Shown: positions 1 to 13,605, numbered from the stretch's first letter. The stretch is 64,000 nucleotides of DNA from Chrysaora quinquecirrha (GCA_014526335.1 JACTAT010000010.1:317993-381992); one strand, 5' to 3'. Program-made: numbers and translations. Notes: generated by a model from the letters alone, not told the origin.

Positions 1-35
1 AACAGGAGCTCAGCAAACAAAGCCAAGAAAACATT

Positions 36-3000
36 ATGCAAGGAAAAAAACGAAGAAAGCCTCTTCTGTCAGAGGTATGGTAATGTAATTAATGTAACAG
101 GTGTACTTAAAACATAAGCTGCTAAAGGTAGATTTTGCAAGACTAGAATAATCCATATTCATTTTACAAAGAGACCACTGTACATTATAAACCTGATGGT
201 CATACTTTATTTTGGAAATTATTTAAGCTTCAACATTGTCATTTAGCTGCAGAAAATGCTATGCATTATTCCACAAGCATGGATTGCCCCGATGATCATG
301 ATGACACTGAAGTAAATGATATGGTGATTGAGGGAACAGACGAGTTTGATCCTGACAATATGTGTAAGTATAACACAGAAGAAGTTTTCTTTGTGCAGCA
401 TCTGAAAGGATATCAAATCAATATTTCTTATAATTGGTACATAATTTTTTAGCTAACAGTGATATTGAACCAGAAATAATTTCTAATATGCTTTTGGAGC
501 TTGACGACCTTGAAGCCAAATTTCCTAACTCTAAGAAGCATGAGACAGAGTGGGAACAGAGGAAAAGGATAGCTGATGAAAGTTGGTCAGCAATAAGATC
601 AAATCTTCATACCTGCAACCTTCTGAAGAACTGTATACCAGAAGTGGGTACAATGTGTAGCTTGTGTAATACAAGTGAAGCCATGCTGAGATGCATTTCT
701 TGCAAAAAGGTTTTATGCAGAATATGTGATGACAAAGTGCATATGGAGCAGCCCTTCCATGACAGAGAAATGTGGCTTAATGGTTTCTTTCAAGGTATCG
801 GAAGCAGAGAAACTGTTGTTGACAGTAAAATATGCACCACAGGTAAGATTTTCTGTTGAAATCTGGTGATAAATATTAATTTTAAATATTAACGTTTTTA
901 ATAAAAATTAGAAAACCAGGTATTGGAAGCTGATGGGTAATGGCTAGTGTTTTTTACTGTCGAACACACTGTTCTTGTTGTTTCCATACAATTGGGACAA
1001 CTGAATGCTTGAAAGTGTATACCCAACCTTAAAAGAGATGCAGAGTTAAACAAAAGACTTTTGGGTTTGGTCCTTTATTACTTGATGAAGGAGTTGACCT
1101 CAAACACTTTTTGTACCATGTTGTTTTAAATCCTCTGTTTTTTAGCAATTGATTTATTGCCCAATGAATCATGTGTGTTAAAGCTATTTCATAGTACCAA
1201 ATGCCTTTTTGTTGAAAATCTGTTATCGAGAAACAATTAAATTTCTACTGTGTGTAAGGTTGGGATAAAAGTTTTGATAACCTAGAAAATTTTTTAATGA
1301 AAATTATATTACTAAATGAAAAAAGCCTGTCAGCCTTTCTGTGCTTGCTTTGTATATTTCTGTTGCCCAATCGTCTTACAAAGCAAAATGAGTACAATTG
1401 ATTACAGTTGTTAATAATTTACATCATAGCTACTGAAACAGGCAAGTAAGTGTTCATAATTATCCTTGAATTTTTTCTAGAGAGGCCATTACCAGTCTAT
1501 TGTCCACCTTTGTGTCCCCGATGTAATGAACATGAGTCATTTAGTACACACAATACAGGATCTCTTGTTTTATTGTCTCAACTAAAGGTTTGTTCATATT
1601 TATTAATTTAGATAGAAAGCTGTTGTTGTTATGGAAGCGTCAATGAAAAATTTAATGACAGTGCTATGTTCTAGCATTGTTTTTCATGGTCTGGAGCTGA
1701 CCAGGAGGTTTGAGAATGACTGACATGCTCCTCCGTTTTGTTGTCTATGCTTTTTAACAGCTGAACAAAAATGAGCATGAAATCTTTCACTCTTTATTTA
1801 CGGTCTAGCTTCACTGATGAGCCCTGAAATTGGGCGCAACCATGGATTTATACTCTGTTAATGTTATGAATGAACTGCATTTTCCTTGCAAATCGTTGAA
1901 CTAAACTTTATCCGGAGAGCCAATTTCTTTTCAGGTCGGTTTGAGTTTGATGATGTTTTTTATTCATGTCAAAAATGCTCATTTTGTATCACTGGATGTA
2001 CTGCTGGGAATATGATAAGATCTGGTTACTGGCCAGCAACTCCTCAAAAGCTTCAACATTCTATGCGAAGGAACTTCTTGAGCTTTGGGATGCAATAAGC
2101 TGCAATTCACCTGGGACATCTTTATCATCTTTTTTGAAAAGTATCGACCAAATTTCAAAGAGTGCAGGAAGGGTATGACAAGTTAATTTTAGCTTCTACA
2201 TATCTTTCTTTGTATGATTGCACAATGTTCACCAGCGAACATATTCACTGCCTTCTACTTTTCTACCTTCTATCTCTTCTACCCTTACCTTCTAAGAAGC
2301 TTTTTACTTTCTGTCTTTCTACATTCTTCTACTCATTTTGTTTTTGTATGCTTTATTAGATTACACAGTGGTTAGAAAATGCTTAATCAAAGGACAAGCA
2401 TTTTTCATTTTGAGAAATATTTGTCGTTTACTTGTTCTGGTTTATTATTCCAGCGAGGCTCTATAAATGCAGATACATTTGTTAAATCTTTTCGTGAATG
2501 GCGCTACTGTAAGAGTGGAATAGCTGATCATACTGGAGAGAGTTACTTCGTGTGCCCTGTCTGTCAGAACCATTGTCACTCGATTCATATAGATGGTCAC
2601 CGTAAAACCTATCGTTTCAAAAAGGTTTCCAGGTAAATATTTATTTCAGCTTATTTGTGCTTTAACAAGCTATATCATCGTTTTTTTCATACTGTATTAC
2701 ACAAGTTTAGCTTGTTTGGTTCGAAGATTGGTATGTGAGGTAAAAGGTAATGGTTGACGTGAACATTTTGTTAAGCTCATTGGTAATTATTTGTATGGCT
2801 AAAGCACGCAAAACGTGGCCTCAAAATGAAGCGTGTTCCAAATGTCATTATTGTCTATTTATAAATTTCTTCTTCGACAGGGGGAATGAGGCTCCGTTTT
2901 ATGGAGATTGCTTTATTGCAAATGATGCTGTTGTTCGGGATCACATGAAGACCCTTTACGATAAAATGGGTAGTCAGGTACAGTTTCTAAACTATGGAAA

Positions 3001-6000
3001 GCTTGTAATCTGTTGTTCTGCCTGGAGCAAATGCATTATAAAGATAATATATTCGTACATTTTATGTTATTTAGGATTACCAAGACAGTCAAATGTGTGG
3101 GGCGTCGTACTGGCAGGCGGCTCGATCAAAATCAACTTCAAGCTTCCCAAGTCTCGATGAAACAGGTCTTGTTGTTGCTGGCTGTCGTCATGTGTTGGCA
3201 CTAAAGGCAGTGAATATGTTCGCCGGTGAACAATATGGATATGCTTTGTTTTTGCATAAGCAGCTGCTGGAAGATTTGAAGATGCGCTTTATTTGGCAAG
3301 ACATCATGTGTAAATATTGGCCGTGGCTAGAAAAAGTTTGCAAAAAGTTTCCTGATTGGTCAAGCCTTCTTGAAACTTCGAAAGCCTTGTCTGTAATGCA
3401 TGCAAAAGCTCACTCTTTAGATTGTCAGGTATTTTTGAAGCGTAGAAAGTACAAAGAAAATTACATTTCTATATCTGTATAACTCTAGATTATTAACAAG
3501 CAATTCTTGTCTACCTTCCATTGTGTCAGTATGCCATCCTTTATTTCTGCATGTGTCTTAATGTTTAGCCTTTTCGTTATTACCCTGATGATTCTGTTTG
3601 TGTTTTACTACACCATATTTTCTGGGCTACATGACATAGAGAATTGCTCGACAATTCCATTTTGCTCTTTGATCATATAGTCAGGACTCAAATTCAAGCT
3701 ATTTTGATATACCACTTACATGCGAAAATATGGTGTTCTGCGTCTATTAAATATCTAAATTGTTGTCTTAACTGATCTTGTCTTATTTAGATTGTCTGGG
3801 GTGGATTATATCAAGAATCAGCTGCACTTTCAACTGGTGAAAGCATGGAAAAATTTTTTTCGTATCTTGCTAAATGTGGCAATACTACAAAGAATATGAA
3901 TGCGGCTGGTAAGAAATTTTGCTTTTCCGTTGATCGGCGCTCATTGTGTACCTGCATCATTTCTTAAGCTCTTATCTTTACTGTCTATCTGTTTTGCATT
4001 TTAAGCTCGAGTCGACGCATTAACTGAACATACCGCATTTTGGAATATGAAGAAAATCAAAAACCTCGCCAAATCATTATCTTCACAATATACCAAGGTA
4101 ATCAATATTCAAATAAATTAAAAATATCATTGCTTGTTTGATACAACCATTACTGGTTTTGCGTTTCTTCGTTTAGCGATGAACTTTGTGGAGAAGATAT
4201 GATGATGAATATTACTTGGATATATTATTATGATGAAGACATTCTGTGAAATTTTTTAGATTACTTTGTAGCAGTTGATGTGGCTTTGTAGCTATTGATG
4301 TCTTCGTTACTAAATGACATTAGAGAAATGTTTCATTTCCCATCTCATTCTTTTGCCAGACGAAGAAAAAGATCACTGAAACAAGGAAGCAGAAAAATTA
4401 CCTCATCGCAAAAGCGCCTGTTGTAGTCAGTGATACCATGATTAAATCTTGGGAGATGGAACTTAGAAAAAATGCATCGGGTGAGTATACAACTTGCCGT
4501 CTGTAATGCAATATGTAAATTGTCAGTACATCCTCTACAGTGTTATTAGCTTTTATTATTACTTATTCTTACTTGTTGTCCATCCTGGGTTACTTGGCTG
4601 CAAAACTGTGACCAGTTGTATCGCATTTTTTAATAACTATCATGTAATTTCTTTCTCCAGCGTCTTTAGAGCAACGAGACTCAACTGCTCTGGCGAATCA
4701 GGTGGCACAGTATTTCCAACTTTGTGAAGAGCTTGACACGGCAGCTTCTTTGGAAAATTATGCCAGAAAGTCCAGTGAAGCTAGCAGCATTGTTTCTGGT
4801 ATGACATAAGGCTTTTGATTTTTCTTAACGAGGTTCTTAACTTAAGTTTGAGATGTTTCAAATATTACACTATTATGTGCCGTTGGCACAATTATGTACG
4901 CTGTTCTTTACTGACATTGTTGACATCAAGGCTTGTTGAAAAAAGAAAGCTCATGCTCAGATGCTTAAGAGACGTACATGCTTTCGTGTTATGCTTTCAG
5001 GCTTTTGCAGAAGCAACTGAGTTGCAACGTCTGCAAGTTTATAAAAAGAAGAAGCAAAAAGAAACAATTCAGGATATTGGTTGCAAAGGCTACTTTCTTG
5101 CTGGTCAAACCAATTAGCAGAAGAATTGCAGTAGAAGTGATGACATTGTTACAGGAACTGTTAAGCAGCAGTCATCCTGTTGTAAGTATATTAATTATTT
5201 TTTATCGTTTTTTCCAGGACAGGATGATATTTATCAACTTGTTGCCACGACCCAAACAGACGTTGTCCGGAAACGGCGTAAGAAAGAGAAGCTGGAAAGT
5301 CAGTTAATATCCGATGAGTATACCAAAGAAGAAGTTCTGCGAGATGGGAAACAAATTTTAACGACTCGAGCATTTGATTTGTTGAGAACAAGGATAATTC
5401 ATCTTTACTTGAATATTCAGCAACAGAAGCTGGAAGTTTCTCGTCTAGCAGGTAATACGTACAGTTTCATTTAAATAGTAGGGCTGCTTCTTGCTTCTAC
5501 TATTGCTGTATTCGTTGTAGATGTAATTGCCGAAGAATATAGCTGACAAACTATGTTTCTAGATACTTCAAAAAAAAGAACGAAAATACGTCGAGTAATG
5601 ACCAACAATTCGGCTTTGCTTGAAAGAACAGTCGATAAATATAACGCTGTTGCTGACCTCGCTCCTGCTGTTACACCAAAACTTCAAAAGGCTGATGTTT
5701 CTTTGGGAAAATTTACATGGCTTCCTGTCAACGGTTAGCATCGATAATCTGCTTTCCCTTCGTTGAATGTAATTTTTCGGGAAAAACTTCTTTCAAGTTT
5801 ATGTTTGTTGTATTCCAATGAAAATATTTGAGTATACTATTAAACCAGTCAACACCCATCGAAGCATGATGAAAACTTTTTCCAAGTTATTCAGTTTCAA
5901 GGTTTTTGCTGCAAGTTCTTCCTAATGGTTTTCCGTATAGCCGTAGCCTTCGGCGGCGGCCCCCAAAACAGGCTTAGCATCCCATTACTCATTATTATTT

Positions 6001-7133
6001 CACACACATATAATCTTCTACTTGATGTTTGAGAAGAAACTTTCTTGTTGCAATTACTTTTCAATATGATTTTGTCGCTATTTTTTCAGAAACTGCAGCT
6101 ATTGTACCTGAATGGCTCCAAAAACAGCTGGTTGACAAAAATATCATTTTGCAAAGGTGTAAAGAAGAACTGGCACTTTGCATAGAAGAAATGCATGTCT
6201 ATTGTAAATTTTATACCTCAAAACTTAGAAGACTGCAAGAAGATGAAAATACACTGTGCAAAAAAATTCAAGGTTTCTTGTAGCCATCTCATTAAAATTT
6301 TACCTTACTGCATGAAATTAAACCACCTGAGTATCTTAATTTGTGAAGAACGTGTACCGCATACAGACATACGAAAGAATTTTTTTAATAAAGCGGCAAT
6401 AGAGGTTTTCGAAAAGATGGCGGCTACTCTGCCTTTTGATTTTATTAAAGTTTTGTGAATGGAATGTGAATTAAATTCGTAACTAAGGAAATTATACCCA
6501 GAATTCCCTTCGAAAAACTTTCATAAAAACAAGGGGCTGACAGAAACGGCCGCCATCTTTTGCGCAAACCTCTATTTATGATGCGGCTTAATTATACAAG
6601 CGATTTTTCCCCGACTAGATATCATTTGTAAATCATTAATTGCAGTTTCTGTAGCTTTATTATCGTGCAGTAACTATTTTCAATGCTTAACTTCGTTATT
6701 ATTTCTCAATTTCGAAGATTTGATGCAAGCTGATCAGAGGAGTGAAAGCATTCGTGACCTCAACCTGAAAATAATGCCTAAGATTGGCGGGGTAAGATGA
6801 AGCTGTGACATTGTTATTGGCACAGGTTGCCCAAACAAATTGAAAAAGGTTTTTTGGATGCACTATTCGCAAGCTTGCTGTATTTCTCTTTTTTTAGGAG
6901 GAATTGTTGGATATCTTGGCTGAAGGAGATAGAGTTTCACAATTACGGGGGATTCTATCCTTGAAAAGAAAGGGATCATCACTTTGCAGGACAAGATTGG
7001 TGTGGTCCTCTGAATTCCCGACTTCCCCGAATCAGATGAGCAAGACCAAGAAGAGACTACAGATGATGAGACCAAAGAAAACGGAGAATCTGCAGACGAA
7101 CAAGAAATTGTAGATAGTTTAGCTACTATTTAA
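36..7133 (+). CDS. KDZ-superfamily transposase, many exons
   Basis: This gene is a cut-and-paste transposase of the Kyakuja-Dileera-Zisupton type. I placed exons by GT-AG sites at about 36-75, 253-363, 453-842, 1481-1587, 1935-2173, 2454-2632, 2881-2977, 3075-3428, 3791-3908, 4006-4097, 4360-4480, 4661-4798, 5001-5181, 5218-5451, 5563-5733, 6090-6272, 6718-6791 and 6898-7133. The first three junctions are in phase. Exon 3 has a B-box-like Cys cluster (CSLCN, CISCKKVLCRICDD), the CxC2-type N-terminal domain of this family. The core lies at 3075-3908, with CGASYWQAA, LDETGLV, MCKYWPW, MHAKAHS and STGESMEKF, the usual KDZ catalytic-core signatures. The C-terminus is acidic. Breaks seen: a one-base shift near 2050-2060 after WPATP, a TAG at 5115-5117, a G-run frameshift near 6950, and a TGA near 7014. 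The 5' end may lie outside the window. Confidence 0.85.
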
Positions 7134-7235
7134 TGTTATGAAAATCGTGAAAATACATTTCTTAATTATCATGGTTATGTACTTGTTTCTTTTATTGAAA
7201 TTGAAAAACCTCTATATGAAAACGTACAGCGTGCC

Positions 7236-8100
7236 CATGAGTATTCATGCATAAGACACCAACCATATCACCCAAATGGACATTCCATTTTAGACAAACC
7301 ATAAAACAGTTCGAAAATAATAAAATAAATAAGAATTTCGGTATTATCGACTGTTTTGCTGCAAAAAGGGGTTTGGGAAAGTTTTATGAGGATTGAAGTC
7401 GTTTTGCGGCATATACCCATGAGTATTCATGCATAAGACACCAACCATATCACCCAAATGGACATTCCATTTTCAGACAAACCATAAAACAGTTCGAAAA
7501 TAATAAAATAAATAAGAATTTCGGTATTATCGACTGTTTTGCAGCAAAAAGGGGTTTGGGAAAGTTTCATGAGGATTGAAGTCGTTTTGCGGCATATACC
7601 CATGAGTATTCATGCGTAAGACAGCAAACTTATCACCCAGATGGACATTCTATTTTCAGACAAACCATAAAACAGTTCGAAAATAATAAAATAAATAAGA
7701 ATTTCGGTATTATCGACTGTTTTGCAGCAAAAAGGGGTTTGGGAAAGTTTCATGAGGATTGAAGTCGTTTTGCGGCATATACCCATGAGTATTCATGGAT
7801 AAGACACCAACCTTATCACCCAAATGGACATTCCATTTTCAGACAAACCATAAAACAGTTCTAAAATAATAAAATAAATAAGAATTTCGGTATTATCGAC
7901 TGTTTTGCAGCAAAAAGGGGTTTGGGAAAGTTTTATGAGGATTGAAGTCGTTTCGCGGCATATACCCATGAGTATTCATGCGTAAGACACCAACCTTATC
8001 ACCCAAATGGACATTAAGTTATATGAGGATTGAAGTCGTTTTGCGGCATATACCCATGAGTATTCATGCGTAAGACACCAACCATATCACGAAGAGATGT
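7236..8100. repeat. ~183-bp tandem repeat array
   Basis: CATGAGTATTCATG recurs at about 7236, 7418, 7601, 7784, 7967 and 8055. This gives four full units of 182-183 bp, a fifth shortened by an internal deletion (88 bp), and a partial last unit. Units are nearly identical (TTCGGTATTATCGACTGTTT is in each full unit), so the array is young or homogenised. It starts about 100 bp after the KDZ stop and may be the 3' end or subterminal repeat of that element. The next 300 bp (8,101-8,419) show only a doubled 20-bp motif near 8,191-8,228 and no gene. Confidence 0.9.
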
Positions 8101-8419
8101 GTTTTCAACTGAACTATAGACCTAGCAACTTTACTAAACAGATGAGATACTTTCTGAAAAGACATTAAAGGCTTACCTGTGCTGTTGCTGTAATGTAGAA
8201 ACACATGCTGTAATGTAGAAACACATGCTCAAAACACATAAAGATTGATATGAGTTGGTAGGGCAATCAAATGCGGAATGTTTATTTTGAAGCCGATCAG
8301 CTTCACACCTTTGTTTCGTTATTTGCTGCTTGGGTCTGCCTTGAATATTTTCTATTTCTAGCTGATTGTTTAAACTTGAGAGTCGACAAGCATTACTTGA
8401 TCACTTGCTATGAGGCTGT

Positions 8420-9137
8420 TTAATGCTGAGAAGAGTTTGTTGAAGTAGTGCTACATGCAGCCGTCTCACAGGAAGATTTTGGGGCTTGCTGAAGTGGCGA
8501 TGAAGTGGATACTGAAGCAGAAGAGGAAGCATCACTAACGCTAGAACTGGAAACGGATGTGACAGGTGCAGAAGGGGAGGAATTGGGGTTTTCATGAGGT
8601 GTTTTGACCAAAGCTTTGTTTCTTTGAGAAATAGATGGTGATGTTGCAGATGAAGATGTTGTTAAAAATGACGATTTTGTATATGCAGATGTAGTTGATG
8701 ACTTAGAAAGAAATGGAGCTGTTGAGTTATGAGTGGTGAAAGATATAGATGGAGATGTGGCTAATGATAACGTAGGAGATGTAGTTGACCATGTAGAGGG
8801 TGTTGCTGTAATGTTGCAGATTTAGATGTAGCTGATGCAGATGCAGATGTAGCTGAGGAAAATGCAGAAGGAGATGTAGTTGATGATGTAGAGGATGTAG
8901 CCAATAACGTTGCAGATGTAGATGTAGCTGATGATGATGCAGATGCAGCTGATGATATTGCCGACGGAGATGTAGTTGATGATGTAGAAGATGCGGGAGA
9001 AGATGCAGCTGATAATGTTGCAGATGGAGAAATAACTGATGAAGGTGTTGATGATGTCGATAATGTTGTAGATGTAGATGGTGGTGCAGAAGAAGACTCG
9101 TCTGTTCTTTTACTTTCAATATTCTCAGTTTGCTGAG
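8420..9137 (-). CDS. Ser/Thr-rich low-complexity terminal exon
   Basis: A polypyrimidine tract and AG precede 9137, and the reading then gives a Ser/Thr/Ala-rich protein (AQQTENIESKRTDE, then long runs of STS, SAT and SAS). It stops at 8420-8422. The frame changes once near 8,810 while the Ser/Thr bias continues, so one base is probably gained or lost there. There is no signal peptide or folded domain; it looks like a flexible tail. It is the last of a series of minus-strand exon-like blocks below the kinase-related locus at 16.2-17.5 kb and may be their terminal exon, but I could not follow phase across the whole series. A simple-repeat origin (GATGTAGCTGATG on the plus strand) without coding function is the alternative. 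Confidence 0.45.
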
Positions 9138-9436
9138 CTAAAAAATAAAAATAAATGCACATAAAAATAACTCGAAAAACATGTTCTAACGTTCGTTCAA
9201 TGGCTTTGTTATTCATTTATCCAGATAATGTTTTGATATCTCTTTTTTTATTCCTGTCTGTTTTGTAGGGGATGACGATAAGGATTTCGACAACCAGAAG
9301 CACTGCTATAAGATATGGAATATCAATAAATTTCGGAATATGTCATATCATTGGAAGCTGAAGCCACTAACTTGAATGATCTTGTAGACTAATTTTATAA
9401 CATCAAAATCGACATATTGTCAACAGGAAAACCTAC

Positions 9437-9614
9437 CAAACAAGTAATTCTTCATTGAGACAAAAATTTTGCCTCTCATTGCTGCTTCCAGTTTTTTGCC
9501 AGCTCCTTTTGTCCAGTACGAATGCGTGTAGATTCGCTTGCCTTTCTTTGTGTCATTTTCATGTACAAGAAAAAGAACCCCAGTCCAGCCGGGCTTTGTT
9601 GACAACTGATCCAT
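9437..9614 (-). CDS. Unknown internal exon (DQLSTKPGWTG)
   Basis: An open stretch is bounded by an acceptor (TTACAG before 9614) and a donor (G|GTAGGT after 9437). It encodes about 59 residues with a Lys-rich, soluble composition, including GWTGVLFLVHEND and SYWTKGAGKKLEAAMRGK. I do not recognise the family. The splice-site framing, the complex composition and its place between other minus-strand exons suggest a real exon of a multi-exon gene. The downstream exon would be the Ser/Thr-rich block ending at 8420. Confidence 0.4.
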
Positions 9615-9689
9615 CTGTAACGAACAAAATATCTGACTAAATAAAACTACCCATTATTTCTGTTGTCAATATTTTCCTACTCTTGTGGT

Positions 9690-9940
9690 GGCTACTGACC
9701 ACAAATCTGTAATGACATAGTATTCCTTCTGATGCAGCATCACCATGGGTGCAGCCAAAAACAAGTTTAAAGTTCAAGAAACAAGGTCCTGGTTCCATGG
9801 CGGTGAGGCAAGTTTTAGTGTCGTTGTTTCTATCTACTCCTTGAGATTGATGCAGTTTAGCATTAAGAATCATTCAGTCCGTCACTTTCGTGTCATTTGG
9901 TTCACAGTAGTACACTGCGTCTTAAATTTTACGATAATCC
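9690..9940 (-). pseudogene. Cys-containing exon-like block with in-frame stop
   Basis: The minus strand reads DAVYYCEPNDTKVTD, then a TGA near 9874, then a continuing open frame containing TKTCLTAMEPGPCF, FGCTHGDAASEG and LCHYRF. The CTHG and LCHY pairs could bind a metal. The family is unknown. It lies between the zinc-ribbon-like exon (10,200-10,370) and the exon at 9,437-9,614. I found no convincing acceptor upstream, so the left boundary is a guess. The in-frame stop suggests a decayed exon. Confidence 0.3.
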
Positions 9941-10199
9941 ATAACGCGTTTCTCATGGAAAGTTACTCATAAGAAGCAAAATTGCATAGTTAAGTAAATG
10001 AAGGAAGCACCTGACAGATAGAAACAGGTAATCTGTCATTATAAAGAGTGATAAGAAATTGTCATATTATTACAAGATCTTCGAGGAATATCAAAATGAC
10101 AGTCCTCTCCAGGTGCCTGAAAATTATGTTAACAAGATTTCCATCAAATGCGTCTTTTTAACCACTCTAGAAAATTCGATCCCCTTTCATATACTTAAC

Positions 10200-10370
10200 C
10201 CTTTCAAACAACTTGTCTTTAATGTAGGTATCTTTCATTGTCTTCGTATGCTCCTTTATTGAATCCCAGTTCTTCTTCTTGTTTTGGCAAGTCTCCTCGA
10301 AATCCTTGCATTTTATTGAGCGCAGACCGTTGAGAGCATTGCACTGTAAGCATTTCTTTAATCCGTCTCT
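10200..10370 (-). CDS. Zinc-ribbon-like exon (CLQCNALNG)
   Basis: The exon is bounded by CTTTCAG before 10370 and G|GTTAAGT after 10200. It encodes RDGLKKCLQCNALNG followed by LRSIKCKDFEETC and a Lys-rich helix. The pattern C-x2-C-x4-NG-x-R-x3-CK-x5-C looks like the small zinc ribbon of C2orf42-type proteins; this is resemblance by eye, not an alignment. It sits in the minus-strand exon series between the kinase-related locus and the Ser/Thr-rich tail. It could belong to that locus or be a separate decayed gene. Confidence 0.4.
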
Positions 10371-11095
10371 CTGAAAGGATAATTTTCGGAAAATGTACCA
10401 TTTATGGATAATAAGTTTGATTCGAATCAGCTTCAGGTTTTTTACCATTCTTGTACCATTCCCAAAGCATGTCTTATATGCGTTTCAGGTCAATAGCCTA
10501 AGTGCAAACTGGTGTACTTTAGAGACTTCTTGTGAAAAATGATGTCTTTGTTAAAAATGATTTTTTGTAAACTTTATTATCCTCCATCTATTTTCATTAA
10601 GGGTGAGCTGCTGAAAAAAGTCTACTCAAAACGATGTTCCGAGGAGCTGAAAGGTAGTATAAGCATACTTGCGTCAGAATCTTTCTTGCTTGAAAAAGAA
10701 CCAAGGTCACTGCACTTTTGTGAACACTAATTCTAACTTAAGCAAAACATACTGGGCTTTCTCATTAGTTAATATTATCTTAGCAGCACTGCAAATAAAA
10801 TCTTGGGAAGAAAAAGTTTCTAAATATCGAAAGGAAGAGGAAAATTTGAAGATATGGGCAGCGTTGGGGCCATTAGCCAAGATGTTAAAAGTCCAGTTAA
10901 TGATTAAAAAGCAGTTGGTTCAGCCAATTCAGCTCTATCTGCTTCAGACAAAATGAGACAGGAGCACCACAATGCGAGAGTCCATTTAAACAGCACAAAG
11001 TAAGATAGAAATTCTATAAAAAATGAGCTTTATTGAAAATAATTGTTTCTTAGAGTAAAAAGCCAGTGACATTAGTCCATGGCAATAAATAGTTC

Positions 11096-11112
11096 TATAT
11101 ATATATATATAT
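11096..11112. repeat. (AT)n microsatellite
   Basis: A short run of alternating AT in a gene-free stretch (10,450-11,310). Nothing else is seen there beyond short uninformative open frames. Confidence 0.8.
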
Positions 11113-11312
11113 TGTTCTTGACATTTAAGCAAGTACAGTCTAACAATTGCAAAATCAGCTAAGAAATAATTGAAACCGTCATGTTCAAAAAAGTTTATCT
11201 CTTATTTTGGCATATCATTGAAAGAGTGCCAAATGACGCAGTTCTTGGTATCTTGTTTGCATAAATGTCTTGATAAGGTGTTTGTTTGGCTGACACTAAA
11301 AAGTCTAAAGGC

Positions 11313-12145
11313 CTGGTTACACTATTAGATATTCCATTAGATATTCCATATATAGAGCATCTAAAACGAAAAATAATATCTAATGGAATATCTAACAGTG
11401 TAACGAGTCCATGAGATATTCCATTCATTTTGGTGCTGCCTGAATTCAGAAAATCGCCATCTGAGCAGAGAAAAGATGTTTTTCGTTGAATTTGTTTTAA
11501 GCATGTTTCTCTCCACTATCGAAAATGGAACCAGAAATAAGTGGAAAAACATCTTGCAAGTCTACTTTTCAAAGTTTGGCTTTCTCAGTGCTTCCAACAC
11601 ACTGTTCCATACAGTTTTTCTATTGATTTTGGTAAAACATTAATAATATTCGCAATGTAAATTGGTAAACTGCGGTTGTCGCATAGAAAATACAAGAAAT
11701 GGCCTGAAAAGTCCACTGTTGCTTCAAAACGTGCACGTCATTACGTCATCAGACAGTCGGCATCTTTATGTCAGCATTCTTTTTCATTAGATATTCAGAA
11801 TAAAATCAAAACGATTTGATTTTATTCCCAGCTTGATTAGATATGTTTTCCCTCCTTTTTAATCCCTCATTGAATATCTAATGGCACGTTACACTGTTAG
11901 ATATCTACACGTTTTTATTTTTTATAAGGAACCTTTGGTCTGAGTTGAGGCTGGAGTTATACTGTTCCTTTTCGTGGGATATGTATAAATACTAATTTTT
12001 GGTATGTCTAAGAAATACATTGTGAATATCTAATGGACATATCTTAATAGTCGAGTTCCTTATAAAGGTGTTCCTTATAAAAAAAACGTGGACACACTAT
12101 TTTTGGTATGTCTGGTGAATATCTTAATATCTAATAGTGTAACCA
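11313..12145. mobile_element. Non-autonomous inverted-repeat element with repeated end motif
   Basis: TGGTTACACTATTAGATATT near 11,312 is matched in reverse complement at the far end (AATATCTAATAGTGTAACCA, ending near 12,145). The same motif recurs inside in diverged form (AATGGAATATCTAACAGTGTAACG near 11,380-11,405 and CACGTTACACTGTTAGATATC near 11,884-11,906), as if one element sits inside another or the ends were duplicated. There is no coding capacity and no clear target duplication. I call it a MITE-like element of unassigned superfamily. Confidence 0.6.
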
Positions 12146-13605
12146 TAATGAAACATGGAAAGCCAAAGGTTTGGCAGTTTCTGCATTAAAAACATTGATT
12201 CCCGAAATTATGTCCATTGGACTCCAAGAAAAAAGAGTTTCAAAATTCATAGTTCAAAATTCAAAATTCAAATTTTTGTGGTATTAAAATTTTTCATTTC
12301 TGCCTCACATAATAACTATGGCTATATACTTACTCCTATCGGGTTAAGCAAGGAAGATACCAGAAGAGGACCTTGTGGAAAATATAAGCAAACTTTTCAA
12401 GCAAAACAAAAGATCTAACTTACCTTTGCTCTCTTCTGAAGAGGCTGATCTAGATTGAAGATGGGATCAACATTAATTTTTTGGTTTTTAGCATTTAATT
12501 ATCAGGCACTGTAGCTATCTTATACCCTAGAGTAGGTAGCTAGCAGCCCCTCTGGCAGCCTGGCCGTGCATTTCCAGTTAAAAACCTACCTATGTCAGTC
12601 AGTATGTTAGGATTGATTAGTCTCTTAATTTCTGACTTGTAGACAACGTCTTGTGAATTGAATAGGTACCTTTACCTAGTCTACACTATAGGGTCTATTT
12701 TCTTCATTCCCTGACAAAACATCAATGAAACTCTATGGTCGTTTGGCGGGTTAGGCCATATCTAGTAGGCCCAAAAATGGCCTTACAGACAAATAGTATG
12801 AATTTTACAAATGACGATATGACTGCGACTAATTTCTCTGTAATTCCTGCAAATACCTCTATCGTATTCCAATTCTTGGTCGATCTCCATTCTTACAACT
12901 TCATTCTCCATAATTACTTTCGTTCTTATTCTCAACTCACTAGATAATTTTTTCCGCTCAGCTCAAGCACACCTCAACAACCACACAACAGCTCCGCGAA
13001 AGAACTCTCACTACAATCGCTCCTGCACAGTGTATATGCATTTCGCTGAATGTGCTTCGTAGTGTCTGCCAAAAACTACCATTCATATATGCACTGCACA
13101 TATAATCTTTTGACAGTTTTGCATATATGCTATACGTATATATTTACAATGAGGCTAAGTTGACCAACTCTTTTCTGGGTGGTCTGTGACGCTATTATCA
13201 AATGAAAAGAATAGTAGAATTAACTACAGGAGGCAGTAGCAATGTCATTTCAATGAACTGTTAATGCTGTAAGACGTGAAAGGATAACAATGTTTATGGA
13301 TCTTAAATGAAATGGTCACTGAATAGATTTTTGAATCTAAAGTAGGAGATTAAATTCAAAATGTATGAATGCGTGTCCCAAAAAAATAAATAAATTTGCA
13401 AAAATTGTCAGCTTGTACGCCTGTTAGCTGTTAACAATTGCGACGCAATTTATCATAACCTTATATTCCATAATTAATATTACTTCACATTCATTCTGCG
13501 ACAGTACTTACAACTGATACCATTGATACAGATCTCTTCTTTCCTTACTTCCTAACAGTATAGACAACTGGTCATACAATGACAATGAAACTATTTGTAA
13601 CGTAC
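12146..13605. other. Gene-poor AT-rich stretch
   Basis: No protein family was recognised. One short minus-strand exon candidate lies at about 12,422-12,450 (AG acceptor, GTAAGT donor), but its phase does not join cleanly to its neighbours. The rest holds only short random open frames. Confidence 0.5.

Noticed and set aside
7236..8100. CRISPR-like array (regular repeats)
   Set aside because: Whole ~183-bp units repeat with no unique spacers, in a eukaryotic context; it is satellite DNA.
8727..9119. His/Leu-rich protein (LHLHHHQLHLHLQ)
   Set aside because: It is an alternative frame of the Ser/Thr-rich exon; the Ser/Thr frame begins at a good splice acceptor.
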